Shown here: positions 8,554 through 16,257 of the stretch, piece by piece | Layout of the letters: each line of letters begins with the position of its first letter | How positions within the stretch are numbered: position 1 is the first letter of the stretch | Source of the DNA: an uncultured Clostridia bacterium | Lineage (GTDB): Bacteria; Bacillota; Clostridia; UBA1381 | Length of the DNA: 42,352 bases | NCBI GenBank assembly: GCA_959602045.1 | Contig: CAUGRT010000025.1 | Location: 1-42,352, forward strand | Reading direction: 5' to 3' | Notes under the pieces: generated by a model | Told to the model about the DNA's origin: nothing | The model's database searches: none | Seen by the model: only the letters and a program-made list of their open reading frames with translations | Made by a program: the position numbers and the translations under genes

Positions 8554-8646
8554 GGGTTTTCGGGTGTTTTTTATTCAGCGTAGGCGAGTTCCGCGCAACG
8601 TAGCGGATGTTTGAGCCGCAGCAGAATAAAAAATACCCGAAAGCCC
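8554..8646. repeat. Dispersed hairpin element, copy 3 (inverted relative to copy 2)
   Basis: The short core is on the opposite strand to copy 2. The arms (8554 onward and ending 8646) pair over about 23 positions, with two mismatches that are G-U wobbles at RNA level (GGGTTTTCGGGTG against TACCCGAAAGCCC). Flanking GTGCGGT (8531-8537) and ACCGCCGCAC could extend the stem. Copies 2 and 3 form a head-to-head pair. Confidence 0.88.
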
Positions 8647-8727
8647 ATACCGCCGCACCCGGATTTTCCGTGCTCTATACAGTTCATTGTAAATTCTCAA
8701 TCTTTATTATATCATATCTCAATAAAA

Positions 8728-8757
8728 TTGCAATAAAAAATTTTTTATTTTTTGCAA
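8728..8757. other. AT-rich inverted repeat upstream of the stalk-domain gene
   Basis: TTGCAATAAAAAA (8728-8740) can pair with TTTTTTATTTTTTGCAA (8741-8757) with a small T bulge. It lies about 100 bp before the next start codon. It could be a hairpin or simply part of an AT-rich promoter region. The rest of 8647-8852 holds no gene. Confidence 0.4.
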
Positions 8758-8852
8758 CGTTTTGCGCTTTTGAGGTGTATTTATTATAGAGGGCCCTAAA
8801 AGAGAACAAAAATTATAAAAATAATTTAAAAGGATATTAGGAGGAATTAATC

Positions 8853-9761
8853 ATGAAAAAGAATATTATTGCGGTATTGGTATGCGGACTTTTATGCACA
8901 CAGGCGATGGCGGCATTTGCCGACACAACAGCAGTCGGAGCAACTGAGGAGCTTCCGATGGTAATTGCGGCAGCACCGGCAAGCTACAGCATTTCACTAA
9001 ACGGCAGCACGTTGGATTTAACCGGTAAAACGGTTTATACGAAAGACGGCAAAGTCATGATTCCGTTAAGAGCGGTTGCGGAGAAGTTAGGCTTTACGGT
9101 AACATGGGACGGAGAGCATAAGGGTGTCAAGCTGGATAACGGCGAGGTCAACACAATCGTTTATGAGGGTGTAGATTCCTATTATATGGCAAGCTCCACA
9201 GCGATCGGCATGTCAGCACCGACGGAGTTGGGCGCAGCACCGGAAATCAAAGAGGACACGACGTATGTGCCGGCAGAACTGTTTGCAATTTTGTATTGCA
9301 ATCCGGACGCGGTAAAGATTGAAAACGGAAATATTATCATTCGTTCCGATGTGGATGAGCCGGAGGTTGGGATTCCGAATCCGATCAAGGATTATGATAC
9401 GGCAGACGCGATGAAAGCAGCAGTGAAATTTACAGTAAAGCTGCCGCAGTCCTTACCGAAAAATTATAAAGCGGTTGCGTTTGAAACCATTGCAGATGAT
9501 CTGGCACAGGTGATTTACAGCGATGGCACAAATGAAATCTATTTCAGAACAGCGGTAGATTCGGGCGACATCAGCGGCGATTACAATGTCTATGAAAAGA
9601 CCGAAACCAAGAAAATCGGCGGTTATGATGTGACGCTTAAAATGAAAGACGGAAAAGCTCATAATGCTACATGGCATGAAGCGGATCAGGCATTTTCGAT
9701 TTTTGCGGATAATGGCTTGACAGTCACTGAAACAGAGTCTATAATCAATAGTATCAAATAG
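8853..9761 (+). CDS. Secreted protein: copper-amine-oxidase-like stalk domain plus DUF4367-like domain
   Basis: The 302-residue product has a clear signal peptide (MKKNIIAVLVCGLLCTQAMA, cleavage near AFA-DT). Residues ~45-160 form a stalk domain of the copper amine oxidase N-terminal type, with the typical MIPLRAVAEKLGFTVTWDG. The C-terminal ~110 residues (from about 180) resemble a DUF4367-type domain. They match the C-terminal part of the protein at 10457-11197: YSDGTNEIYFRTA...SGDYNVYE here against YTDSEAEVIYRME...SGDYNSYE there. It is probably a cell-surface protein of unknown role. A strong RBS (AGGAGG) precedes the ATG. Proximity to the sigma-factor locus suggests they belong to one signalling or envelope unit, which is inference. 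Confidence 0.8.
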   Translation: MKKNIIAVLVCGLLCTQAMAAFADTTAVGATEELPMVIAAAPASYSISLNGSTLDLTGKTVYTKDGKVMIPLRAVAEKLGFTVTWDGEHKGVKLDNGEVNTIVYEGVDSYYMASSTAIGMSAPTELGAAPEIKEDTTYVPAELFAILYCNPDAVKIENGNIIIRSDVDEPEVGIPNPIKDYDTADAMKAAVKFTVKLPQSLPKNYKAVAFETIADDLAQVIYSDGTNEIYFRTAVDSGDISGDYNVYEKTETKKIGGYDVTLKMKDGKAHNATWHEADQAFSIFADNGLTVTETESIINSIK

Positions 9762-9766
9762 GTGAT

Positions 9767-9797
9767 GATTTCAGAGGGGTTGCCCCTCCGCGAAATC
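9767..9797 (+). terminator. Hairpin after the stalk-domain gene (possible terminator)
   Basis: GATTTC/GAAATC and GAGGGG/CCCCTC form a 12-bp interrupted stem with a 3-base loop starting 6 bp after the stop codon. Only a broken T-run (CTTGTATTT) follows, so termination would be weak. Confidence 0.5.
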
Positions 9798-9851
9798 TTG
9801 TATTTGGATTGCCTATCGGATACCGGGAATTGTAAAATAGGATGATTGAAT

Positions 9852-9927
9852 GAATTTTTATCTGTTTTTCGAGCTATGGAGGGCGAATGCTTGAGCCGGA
9901 ATAGAACGAAAAACAGATGAAAATTTC
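9852..9927. repeat. Dispersed hairpin element, copy 4 (core deleted)
   Basis: The arms GAATTTTTATCTGTTTTTCG and CGAAAAACAGATGAAAATTTC pair. The apical core is reduced to GGAGGGCGAATGCTTGAGCCGG, missing the CCGCTACG-containing part found in other copies. It sits between the stalk-domain gene and the sigma-factor gene. Confidence 0.8.
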
Positions 9928-9983
9928 TGTTGCGGATTTTATACATTTCTAAGATAAAAAGCACAAAGGAGGAGCGTACATTG

Positions 9984-10541
9984 ATGACGGCAGAGGACAT
10001 CTCTTTTTATACGGAAAAGTATGGAGATATGATTTTGCGGCTTTCTTTTTCCTATCTGAAAAATTTAGCGGATGCAGAGGACGCGGTGCAGGATGTTTTT
10101 ATCAAGCTCCTTGAAAAGAATGTGCATTTTGAGAGTGCGGAGCATGGAAAAGCATGGTTTACGCGCGTCACGATTAACGTCTGTAAAAATAAACTCAGAA
10201 TGTTTTGGAATCGGAATACCTGTTCCTTGGATGACATCGGCGAGCTGCCGTATCAGGACCAATACGGCGGCGATAATACGGTGTTAAGTGCAGTGCTTTC
10301 TTTGCCGGAGGGACAGAGAACGGCAATCCATTTGTATTATTATGAGGGTTATAAAACGCCGGAAATTGCGGCTTTGACCGGCAAACGCGAAACGACGGTG
10401 CGCTCGGATCTGCATCGGGCGCGATTGTTCTTCCGATATCCGCCACGGCAAGCCCTATGCCGCGGACACAAGAAACACCGCAGGCGACGGCTGCCGCAAC
10501 GGCAGTTCCGACCGCAAATGCCAAGCAACCCCATGCTTTGA
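9984..10541 (+). CDS. ECF-type RNA polymerase sigma factor with an out-of-frame C-terminal tail
   Basis: Residues 1-~148 form a typical group IV sigma factor: region 2 (LADAEDAVQDVFIKLLEK and GKAWFTRVTINVCKNKLR) and region 4 (LPEGQRTAIHLYYYEGYKTPEIA...TVRSDLHRARL). The ATG at 9984 follows AAAGGAGGAG with proper spacing, so I prefer it to an upstream start at 9930. After the recognition helix the reading frame runs into about 38 residues rich in Arg, Pro and Gln that do not resemble sigma factors. They are the +1-frame reading of the Pro/Thr-rich linker of the overlapping downstream gene. This indicates a deletion or frameshift at about 10420-10430. Both DNA-binding regions are nearly complete, so residual function is possible. 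Confidence 0.8.
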   Translation: MTAEDISFYTEKYGDMILRLSFSYLKNLADAEDAVQDVFIKLLEKNVHFESAEHGKAWFTRVTINVCKNKLRMFWNRNTCSLDDIGELPYQDQYGGDNTVLSAVLSLPEGQRTAIHLYYYEGYKTPEIAALTGKRETTVRSDLHRARLFFRYPPRQALCRGHKKHRRRRLPQRQFRPQMPSNPML

Positions 10542-11197
10542 CTCCGGCGGTCCCCACTCCGGTGGTTACGGCAATTCCAATGCCGACCGCAATTCCCCAA
10601 AACAGCGTCGGCAATCAGAATATTCGTAATTCCTATGAGGTGAATGTATCTTTGCCGGAAAAACCGTCACGGGCAGATTCACCGCGCGAGAACATACCCC
10701 CTCGGACAACAGCTCCGACCTCTCGCCCGGTGGAGGAACCCACCTTTACCCAAGTGCCTGTGCAGACGGTTATGCCAATTCCGGATGATACTCCTCCGGA
10801 GCAGAGCGGCGGTATGATGGGCGGATCACCGTTTTTGGATTTTGACAGCGTAGCAGAGCTGGAACAGACGACCGGCTTTGCGATTCCGCAGTTATCATTG
10901 CCGACAGGGTATGAGTTGAGCAGTATTACCCTGGTGGGCGGAACGATAGCGCAGCTTCGTTATACCGATTCCGAGGCAGAGGTGATCTATCGCATGGAAA
11001 AGGGAACGGACGATTGCAGCGGAGATTATAACAGCTATGAAACAACGGAGCAAATTCCGGGAAAAAACGGAGAATTAAAAGGAACCGGCGGTCTGTATTT
11101 CACGGCAGTATGGTCGGATGGAGAATATGCCTATGCCGTTTCGGTTCCGGAGGGAACAACGCGTGAGGCACTGATACAGATGATTGATGCGGTTTAA
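10457..11197 (+). pseudogene. 5'-truncated anti-sigma-like/DUF4367 protein
   Basis: The 246-residue frame begins inside the sigma-factor frame. Just upstream of its ATG the same frame reads AIVLPISATASP, which looks like the end of a transmembrane helix. A Pro/Thr/Ala-rich linker (residues 1-~120) follows, then a C-terminal globular domain like that of the secreted protein at 8853-9761 (IPQLSLPTGYELSSITLVGG, YTDSEAEVIYRMEKG, VPEGTTREALIQMIDAV). Sigma factors of this kind are usually followed by a membrane protein with an N-terminal cytoplasmic sigma-binding part. That part and most of the membrane helix are missing here. There is no good RBS before the ATG. The most likely explanation is an internal deletion joining the two genes. 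Confidence 0.65.
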
Positions 11198-11211
11198 AAT
11201 TGACTTTAACG

Positions 11212-11248
11212 AAAAAGAGCCGAAAACCATAGATTTTCGACTCTTTTT
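11212..11248. terminator. Bidirectional terminator between the DUF4367 gene and groEL
   Basis: AAAAAGAG(C)CGAAAA pairs with TTTTCG(A)CTCTTTTT around a 7-base loop. Both sides carry A/T tracts, so it can end transcription of the plus-strand gene and of groESL on the minus strand. Confidence 0.9.
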
Positions 11249-11267
11249 GTATTTAAAAATTTTCGGA

Positions 11268-12893
11268 TTAATACATGCCGCCCATGGACGGATCCATTGC
11301 CGGTGCAGGAGCAGCCGGTTCGGGCTTATCTGCAACCAAGCTTTCGGTAGTCAGTACCATAGAAGCAACGGATGCCGCATTCTGTAAAGCACTTCTTGTA
11401 ACCTTAACAGGATCTACGATACCTGCGCCCAACATGTCAACATATTCTTCGGTCAAAGCATTGTAACCAACGCCCGGCTTGCAGCTCTTTACCTTGTCAA
11501 CAATGACGGAGCCTTCCAGACCTGCATTCTTTGCAATCTGCCAGCATGGCTCTTCCAATGCTTTCAGCACAATCTGAACACCTGTCTTTTCATCGCCCTC
11601 GGTCGAGTTCAAAAGCTCTGCAACGGTCGGAATAATATCAATATAGCTTGTTCCGCCGCCTGCGATGATACCTTCCTCAACAGCTGCCTTAGTAGCTGCC
11701 AAAGCGTCCTCGATTCTGAGCTTCATTTCTTTCATTTCTGTTTCGGTAGCAGCGCCGACTTTGATTACGGCAACACCGCCGGCAAGCTTTGCTAATCTCT
11801 CTTGCAGCTTTTCTCTGTCAAAATCGGAGGTCGTCTGCTCGATGGAATTACGGATGATATTCACTCTGTCGGCAATTGCCTGCTTATCACCCATACCGTC
11901 AACGATAACCGTCATTTCTTTCTGAATCTTAACCTGTCTTGCACGGCCTAACTGGTCGATGGTTGTATCCTTTAATTCCAGACCCAATTCTTCGCTGATT
12001 ACCTGACCGCCTGTCAAAACGGCAATATCCTGTAACATTTCTTTCCGTCTGTCACCAAAGCCCGGAGCCTTAACCGGAACACAGGTGAATGTACCTCTTA
12101 ATTTGTTTACGATCAAGGTTGAAAGCGCTTCACCCTCAACATCCTCAGCGATAATAACCATCTTCTTGCCGGCTTGTACAAGCTGCTCCAGAAGCGGCAG
12201 GATTTCTTGAATGTTTGAAATCTTCTTATCGGTAATTAAGATGTAAGCGTCGTCAATAACCGCTTCCATCTTATCGGTATCGGTTACCATGTACGGTGTG
12301 ATGTAACCTCTGTCAAACTGCATACCTTCAACAATCTCCGAATAGGTTTCGGCAGTCTTGGACTCCTCTACGGTGATTACGCCGTCAGCCGTTACCTTTT
12401 CCATAGCCTCCGCGATCAATTCGCCGATTTCGTCGTTTGCGGCAGAAACTGCGGCAACTCTTGCGATGTCGTCCTTACCGTCTACTTTCTTTGCGGTTGC
12501 AACTAACTTTTCAACGGCTGTGTCTACTGCCTTTTGGATACCCTTTCTTACGATCATCGGGTTTGCACCGGCAGCAACATTCTTCAAGCCCTCTCTTACA
12601 AGAGCCTGTGCCAGCAAAGTAGCGGTTGTGGTACCGTCACCTGCAACATCGTTTGTCTTGGTTGCAACTTCTTTTACAAGCTGTGCGCCCATATTCTCAA
12701 ATGCATCATCCAACTCAATTTCCTTTGCGATGGTTACACCGTCGTTTGTGATTAACGGAGCGCCGAATTTCTTATCCAGAACAACGTTTCTGCCCTTAGG
12801 ACCTAATGTTATTTTTACTGTGTCAGCCAGCTGATTGATACCGCTTTCGAGAGCGTGTCTTGCGTCCTGACCGAATTTTATTTGCTTTGCCAT
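11268..12893 (-). CDS. groL: Chaperonin GroEL (60 kDa, Cpn60)
   Basis: The 541-residue chaperonin forms the ATP-driven double ring that folds proteins together with GroES. It starts MAKQIKFGQDARHALESG and shows the ATP-binding motif VKITLGPKGRNVVLDKKFG, the family motif GDGTTTATLLAQ, and the usual Gly/Met-rich C-terminus (PAMDPSMGGMY). An in-frame TTG lies 9 bp upstream, but the ATG at 12893 gives the canonical N-terminus and follows AAAGGA. It is downstream of groES in the same CIRCE-controlled operon, and ends at a bidirectional terminator. Confidence 0.99.
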   Translation of the reverse strand: MAKQIKFGQDARHALESGINQLADTVKITLGPKGRNVVLDKKFGAPLITNDGVTIAKEIELDDAFENMGAQLVKEVATKTNDVAGDGTTTATLLAQALVREGLKNVAAGANPMIVRKGIQKAVDTAVEKLVATAKKVDGKDDIARVAAVSAANDEIGELIAEAMEKVTADGVITVEESKTAETYSEIVEGMQFDRGYITPYMVTDTDKMEAVIDDAYILITDKKISNIQEILPLLEQLVQAGKKMVIIAEDVEGEALSTLIVNKLRGTFTCVPVKAPGFGDRRKEMLQDIAVLTGGQVISEELGLELKDTTIDQLGRARQVKIQKEMTVIVDGMGDKQAIADRVNIIRNSIEQTTSDFDREKLQERLAKLAGGVAVIKVGAATETEMKEMKLRIEDALAATKAAVEEGIIAGGGTSYIDIIPTVAELLNSTEGDEKTGVQIVLKALEEPCWQIAKNAGLEGSVIVDKVKSCKPGVGYNALTEEYVDMLGAGIVDPVKVTRSALQNAASVASMVLTTESLVADKPEPAAPAPAMDPSMGGMY

Positions 12894-12947
12894 GATTATC
12901 AAATCCTTTCTTAAATGATTCTTGCTTCGATAATTGAAATACGTTGA

Positions 12948-13220
12948 TTATTCAACGGTTGCCAAAATATCAGATTGCTTTAAAATGGTGTATTCGTCAC
13001 CGTCTACTTTGACTTCTGTGCCGGCATATTTTGAAATTAATACCTTATCGCCGACCTTAACTTCCATTGTAACGTCTTTATCGCCGGGGCCTACGGCTAC
13101 AACTTCTGCAACCTGCGGCTTTTCCTGTGCCTTTGAAGTTAATATGATACCGCTCTTTGTTGTTTCTTCTGCTTCAAGCATTTTGATAACAACTCTGTCA
13201 GCTAATGGTTTGATGGTCAT
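12948..13220 (-). CDS. groS: Co-chaperonin GroES (10 kDa)
   Basis: The 90-residue product forms the heptameric lid of GroEL. It begins MTIKPLADRVVIKMLEAEE and contains the mobile-loop region (TKSGIILTSKAQEKPQ) and the conserved VAVGPGDKDV and VGDKVLISKYAGTEVKVDG. The frame is open further upstream, but the ATG at 13220 follows AGGAGG at ideal spacing. It is the first gene of groES-groEL, about 55 bp downstream of the CIRCE operator. Confidence 0.99.
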   Translation of the reverse strand: MTIKPLADRVVIKMLEAEETTKSGIILTSKAQEKPQVAEVVAVGPGDKDVTMEVKVGDKVLISKYAGTEVKVDGDEYTILKQSDILATVE

Positions 13221-13273
13221 TTTTATTACCTCCTGAATATTGAATTGGCATAAGCCAGTATTAAAAACTCCTG

Positions 13274-13300
13274 TTAGCACTCGAACTCTTTGAGTGCTAA
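13274..13300 (-). promoter_or_regulatory. CIRCE operator (HrcA binding site)
   Basis: A perfect consensus CIRCE is present: TTAGCACTC, 9 bp, GAGTGCTAA. It lies immediately downstream of the groESL promoter and inside the expected transcript. In Firmicutes the HrcA repressor binds this site and releases it on heat shock. hrcA itself is not in the window. Confidence 0.98.
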
Positions 13301-13307
13301 CAATGCT

Positions 13308-13336
13308 ATTATGTGCCATTTGGGAAAAATAATCAA
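13308..13336 (-). promoter_or_regulatory. groESL sigma-A-type promoter
   Basis: Read on the minus strand, TTGATT (13336-13331) and CATAAT (13313-13308) are 17 bp apart. The CIRCE starts 8 bp downstream, the usual HrcA-repressed arrangement. Confidence 0.82.
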
Positions 13337-13341
13337 TGCTC

Positions 13342-13387
13342 AAAAACAGGAGATTTTCACATATATCCTGTAAAAATCTCCTGTTTT
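13342..13387 (-). terminator. Terminator of the M23 peptidase/BofC-like operon
   Basis: AAAACAGGAGATTTT and AAAATCTCCTGTTTT are perfect 15-bp complements around a ~15-base loop. It lies about 90 bp beyond the stop of the BofC-like gene. Read on the minus strand the descending arm ends in TTTTT. Confidence 0.8.
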
Positions 13388-13474
13388 CTCTTATTTTCTT
13401 TTATTTTCTTTGTTTTTACTATTTAACAAAATGTTCATATTTTATCGGATAGGGGAGCGGCAAAGGGTTTCGGA

Positions 13475-13840
13475 TCAGCTTACGAAGTTCTCCAAAAGGC
13501 TTTGCGCGTCCTCAAGTGTTTCAAAATACACGCCGTTTTTCAATTCCTCCATATCCTCGCGCGGGAAAATATTTTCGCTGATCGGGTGAGAATACAGAAG
13601 CTCGGTATCTTCGCCGTCTTTTTTATAGAGGAAGAGTTCGGAATGATCCAGAATCAATTCATATTGAATCACGGACTGATCGGGATTCACCGCGGCAACG
13701 GGGACGCTGACGGGTTCGGGAGTAGGAACGGCGGCAATTTCGTTCCGGCGCATGCCGCCGGCAGCATATCCGCCGAAAAAGAACAGCGTCATCAATAATA
13801 CATATGCGCAGATGATCAGAGTATTCTTTGTTTTCATCAT
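13475..13840 (-). CDS. Membrane-anchored BofC-like small protein
   Basis: The ~121-residue product has one N-terminal membrane helix (LIICAYVLLMTLFFFGGYAAGG), a short Pro-rich linker, and a C-terminal domain. That domain (IQYELILDHSELFLYKKDG...ISENIFPREDMEELKNGVYFETLEDAQSLLENF) resembles the C-terminal domain of BofC and related Firmicutes proteins, which follow the pattern LPxxDxxxLxxGI...exeLxxLLED. I place the start at ATG 13840, which AAAGGTG precedes at suitable spacing, rather than GTG 13849. It lies 17 bp downstream of the M23 peptidase gene, so the pair is probably co-transcribed. A role in sporulation or envelope signalling is inference from BofC and is not shown by the sequence. Confidence 0.65.
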   Translation of the reverse strand: MMKTKNTLIICAYVLLMTLFFFGGYAAGGMRRNEIAAVPTPEPVSVPVAAVNPDQSVIQYELILDHSELFLYKKDGEDTELLYSHPISENIFPREDMEELKNGVYFETLEDAQSLLENFVS

Positions 13841-13857
13841 GTCGTTCACCTTTCCGG

Positions 13858-14607
13858 CTATTTCAGATAATCCTCCGGATTGACCGGCTGCCCATCCTTG
13901 TAAAGCTCAAAATGCAGATGGGACGCTTCGGTATTTTCGCCCTTGCTTTTTCCGACCGTGCCGATGACGTCACCGGCTTTTACGGTATCGCCTGTTTTTA
14001 AATTTTCCACTGCGCCGAGGCACATGTATTTTGTCATCATGCCGTTGGCGTGCGTAAGGCTGATGCCCTCACCGAACGCGTCCGAAAAAACATCTTCTAC
14101 CGTTCCGTCTGCCGAAGCACTGATGCTGCAGCCCTCATCGGCGGCAATGTCGATGCCGTTATGGGTGCGGTAATCGCCGAGCGCCTGATTAAAGGAGAGA
14201 ACGGCGGAGTAAGGGGCAAGAATTTTTCCGCCGGCAGGGAAGCTGAAAACGGTTTCTGTCGGCTCAACTCTTACCGCGGTTTCCATAACGTCAGGGTTGT
14301 CCTTTGTATATTCCGGCTCCTGTGTTGCCTGGGGGGCATCGGTTGCGGGAGCGGCTGTCGGGGTGCTTTCCTCCATCGGCGTAACTTCGCTGACGGAAAG
14401 AACCTCACCGTCCGGTTCTTGTTTGTTTTCGTCGATTACGGAACCCGTAATGACGTTCTCCGAAAATCCGGAGGTGGCGTCTGTAGTTGTTTCACGGCCT
14501 TTTCTTTCGGTAAAATAACCGGCAATGCCGATAACCAATACACAGCAGCAAAGCGCTATGTAAAAGCCTGGCAGTCTCCCGGTGTTTTTTTTATCTTCTT
14601 TTGCCAT
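13858..14607 (-). CDS. Membrane-anchored M23-family metallopeptidase (SpoIIQ-like layout)
   Basis: This 249-residue protein has an N-terminal membrane helix (GFYIALCCCVLVIGIAGYF, residues ~14-32). A ~90-residue Thr/Pro/Glu-rich linker follows, then a C-terminal LytM/M23 domain. The zinc ligands typical of active enzymes are present: THNGIDIAAD (His and Asp of the HxxxD motif) and SHLHFEL (HxH). SpoIIQ orthologues in clostridia have the same layout and keep the zinc site, while B. subtilis SpoIIQ does not. A general cell-wall endopeptidase is equally possible. A good RBS (GGAGG) precedes the ATG. The BofC-like gene follows directly. Confidence 0.82.
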   Translation of the reverse strand: MAKEDKKNTGRLPGFYIALCCCVLVIGIAGYFTERKGRETTTDATSGFSENVITGSVIDENKQEPDGEVLSVSEVTPMEESTPTAAPATDAPQATQEPEYTKDNPDVMETAVRVEPTETVFSFPAGGKILAPYSAVLSFNQALGDYRTHNGIDIAADEGCSISASADGTVEDVFSDAFGEGISLTHANGMMTKYMCLGAVENLKTGDTVKAGDVIGTVGKSKGENTEASHLHFELYKDGQPVNPEDYLK

Positions 14608-14722
14608 ATTCCATGACCTCCTTTGTATCTGTAGTGTTACCGACAGAATGGATTATTATACCTTTCATTCGGAGTTTTTCCGCGAGAGGGATATATTTTT
14701 TATAAAAATTTTAAAAAAACTA

Positions 14723-14751
14723 TTCCCAAACACAAATTTTTGTAGTATAAT
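14723..14751 (+). promoter_or_regulatory. Candidate promoter for mecA
   Basis: TTCCCA (14723-14728) and a perfect TATAAT (14746-14751) are 17 bp apart, pointing toward mecA. The leader would be about 205 nt and would contain hairpin copy 5. Confidence 0.4.
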
Positions 14752-14818
14752 AAAATAAATCGAATCGGGATTGCAGGGGAACGGCAATCTGAGAATTATA
14801 AAGTATGATTTCTTGAAT

Positions 14819-14911
14819 GAATTTTCATCTATTTTTCGATTTATGGAGGCGAGTTCCGCGCAACGTAGCGGATGTTTGAGCCGCAATAGAGCGAAAAACA
14901 GATGAAAATTC
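14819..14911. repeat. Dispersed hairpin element, copy 5
   Basis: Arms AATTTTCATCTATTTTTCG and CGAAAAACAGATGAAAATT pair with one mismatch. The short core (GGCGAGTTCCGCGCAACGTAGCGG) is on the plus strand. It lies between the divergent M23 peptidase and mecA genes, the only recognisable item in that gap apart from a candidate promoter. Confidence 0.9.
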
Positions 14912-14964
14912 CTGCACCGTATTTTATATTTATGCAATTTATTTCAGTAAGGAGGAGAATAGCA

Positions 14965-15594
14965 ATGCGCATTGAAAGACTGACTGAAAATAAAGTAAAA
15001 GTCACTCTCACAGGCGATGACCTTACGAGCTTTGATATTAATGTAAAAAAGCTGTCCGGCAACTCCACGGAGCTGCACAGCTTTCTGTTTAAAATAATGG
15101 AAACCATTCATGAGGAAACGGGATTTAATCCGTATAGCGGACAGATTGTGATTGAGGCGCAGAGCGTTGGCGATGGAATCACGATTATCATCAGCAAAAT
15201 TGAGCAGGGGATCGGGAAAACCGTTGAAAAAACGCAGAACGGCAGACGGATCCGCGCGAGAATCCGCGAGGAGCGAAAGGGCTGCAATACATATTATTTT
15301 GATAGCTTTGAGGATTTGTGCAGCGCGGTACAGCGTATTGATTCGGAGGTACATCAATACGGCGCGGTCTATAAGCTGGGCAAGAGTTACTGCTATTTGC
15401 TGAATTTTGAGGGGGAGGCATTGCAAAACCGGGAGCTGCTCTATAATACGGTCAGTGTTCTGTCGGAATTTTCGGAATGCAGTTCCACCTTCCCGATGCA
15501 GTATCTGCATGTCCGTGAGCATGGGACGCTGATTGCCGAGGGTGAGGAGCTTATTTCGATGGCAGATGGTCTGAGAAAAATTAATAAAGTGTAA
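14965..15594 (+). CDS. mecA: MecA-type adaptor protein (ClpC adaptor)
   Basis: The 209-residue protein has the two-part MecA layout. The N-terminal domain (MRIERLTENKVKVTLTGDDL, SGQIVIEAQSVGDGITIIISK) has the family pattern of a substrate-binding beta domain. A basic linker follows, then a C-terminal domain (YYFDSFEDLCSAVQRI...YKLGKSYCYLLNF...HVREHGTLIAEGEEL) like the ClpC-binding part of MecA. MecA adaptors deliver substrates such as competence or envelope regulators to ClpC/ClpP. The ATG at 14965 follows AAGGAGGAG, so I prefer it to the longer frame from 14902. Confidence 0.85.
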   Translation: MRIERLTENKVKVTLTGDDLTSFDINVKKLSGNSTELHSFLFKIMETIHEETGFNPYSGQIVIEAQSVGDGITIIISKIEQGIGKTVEKTQNGRRIRARIREERKGCNTYYFDSFEDLCSAVQRIDSEVHQYGAVYKLGKSYCYLLNFEGEALQNRELLYNTVSVLSEFSECSSTFPMQYLHVREHGTLIAEGEELISMADGLRKINKV

Positions 15595-15610
15595 ATTTTC
15601 GGACAAATAC

Positions 15611-15639
15611 TTGCAATATGAGGGAATCTGTGATATAAT
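15611..15639 (+). promoter_or_regulatory. Promoter of yajC
   Basis: TTGCAA (15611-15616) and TATAAT (15634-15639) with a 17-bp spacer give a near-consensus sigma-A promoter. It lies ~90 bp before yajC. The leader holds a small hairpin (TCCTAAT/ATTAGGA, ~15650-15669). Confidence 0.82.
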
Positions 15640-15731
15640 GAAAAAGTTTCCTAATCAATGAATTAGGATTTTGACTGCTGTCCGGAGCGATTCATGGACG
15701 GGAGAATTAAAGATTAAAGGAGTAAATGGAT

Positions 15732-16139
15732 ATGAGTCTATTCGGAACAATAGTATATGCAGCGAATGAGGCTGCAAACGGTGCAGCAAATGCAGCAGGT
15801 GCGGCAAACGGAACAGCAGGCGCAGCGGCAAATACGGCAGTATCTCCGGTTATGCAGGGAATTGTCAGCTTTCTGCCACTCATTGCGATTATCGCGGTAA
15901 TGTATTTTCTGTTAATCAGACCGCAGCGTAAGCGCGAAAAGGAAACCAGAGCCATGATTAATGCGCTGAAAGTAGGAGATAAGGTGACTACAATCGGCGG
16001 TATTGTGGGTAAGATTGCGCGCATTAAGGATAATACGGTCATTATTGAAACAGGAAATGTCGGTACTCCGGATGAGAAGAGCTACATCAAGATGGAGAGA
16101 GATTCCATCAAATCCGTTGAAAAGAAGCTTTCCAACTAA
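15732..16139 (+). CDS. yajC: Preprotein translocase subunit YajC
   Basis: The 135-residue single-span protein associates with SecDF in the Sec translocon. An unusually Ala/Asn/Gly-rich N-terminal segment (residues ~8-38, ANGAANAAGAANGTAGAAAN) precedes the membrane helix (IVSFLPLIAIIAVMYFLLI). The YajC signature RPQRKREKE and the domain LKVGDKVTTIGGIVGKIARIKDNTVIIETG follow. ATG 15726 is in frame 6 bp upstream, but AAAGGAG is better spaced for 15732. The usual neighbours tgt, secD and secF are not here. A TIGR04086-type gene follows instead. Confidence 0.94.
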   Translation: MSLFGTIVYAANEAANGAANAAGAANGTAGAAANTAVSPVMQGIVSFLPLIAIIAVMYFLLIRPQRKREKETRAMINALKVGDKVTTIGGIVGKIARIKDNTVIIETGNVGTPDEKSYIKMERDSIKSVEKKLSN

Positions 16140-16257
16140 GAAGCTTTTTGATTAAAAAGGCATGTTCTCAAAACCTCTTTCATATATATGATTAGGGAAT
16201 TGCAATCCATATGCAGCTTGCAATCGGCTAATACGGGGTATGAAGGAGGTTTTTTGT

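Noticed and set aside
9930..9983. Upstream extension of the sigma-factor gene
   Set aside because: The extension lacks a ribosome binding site, whereas AAAGGAGGAG is well placed for the ATG at 9984, which also gives the normal N-terminus.
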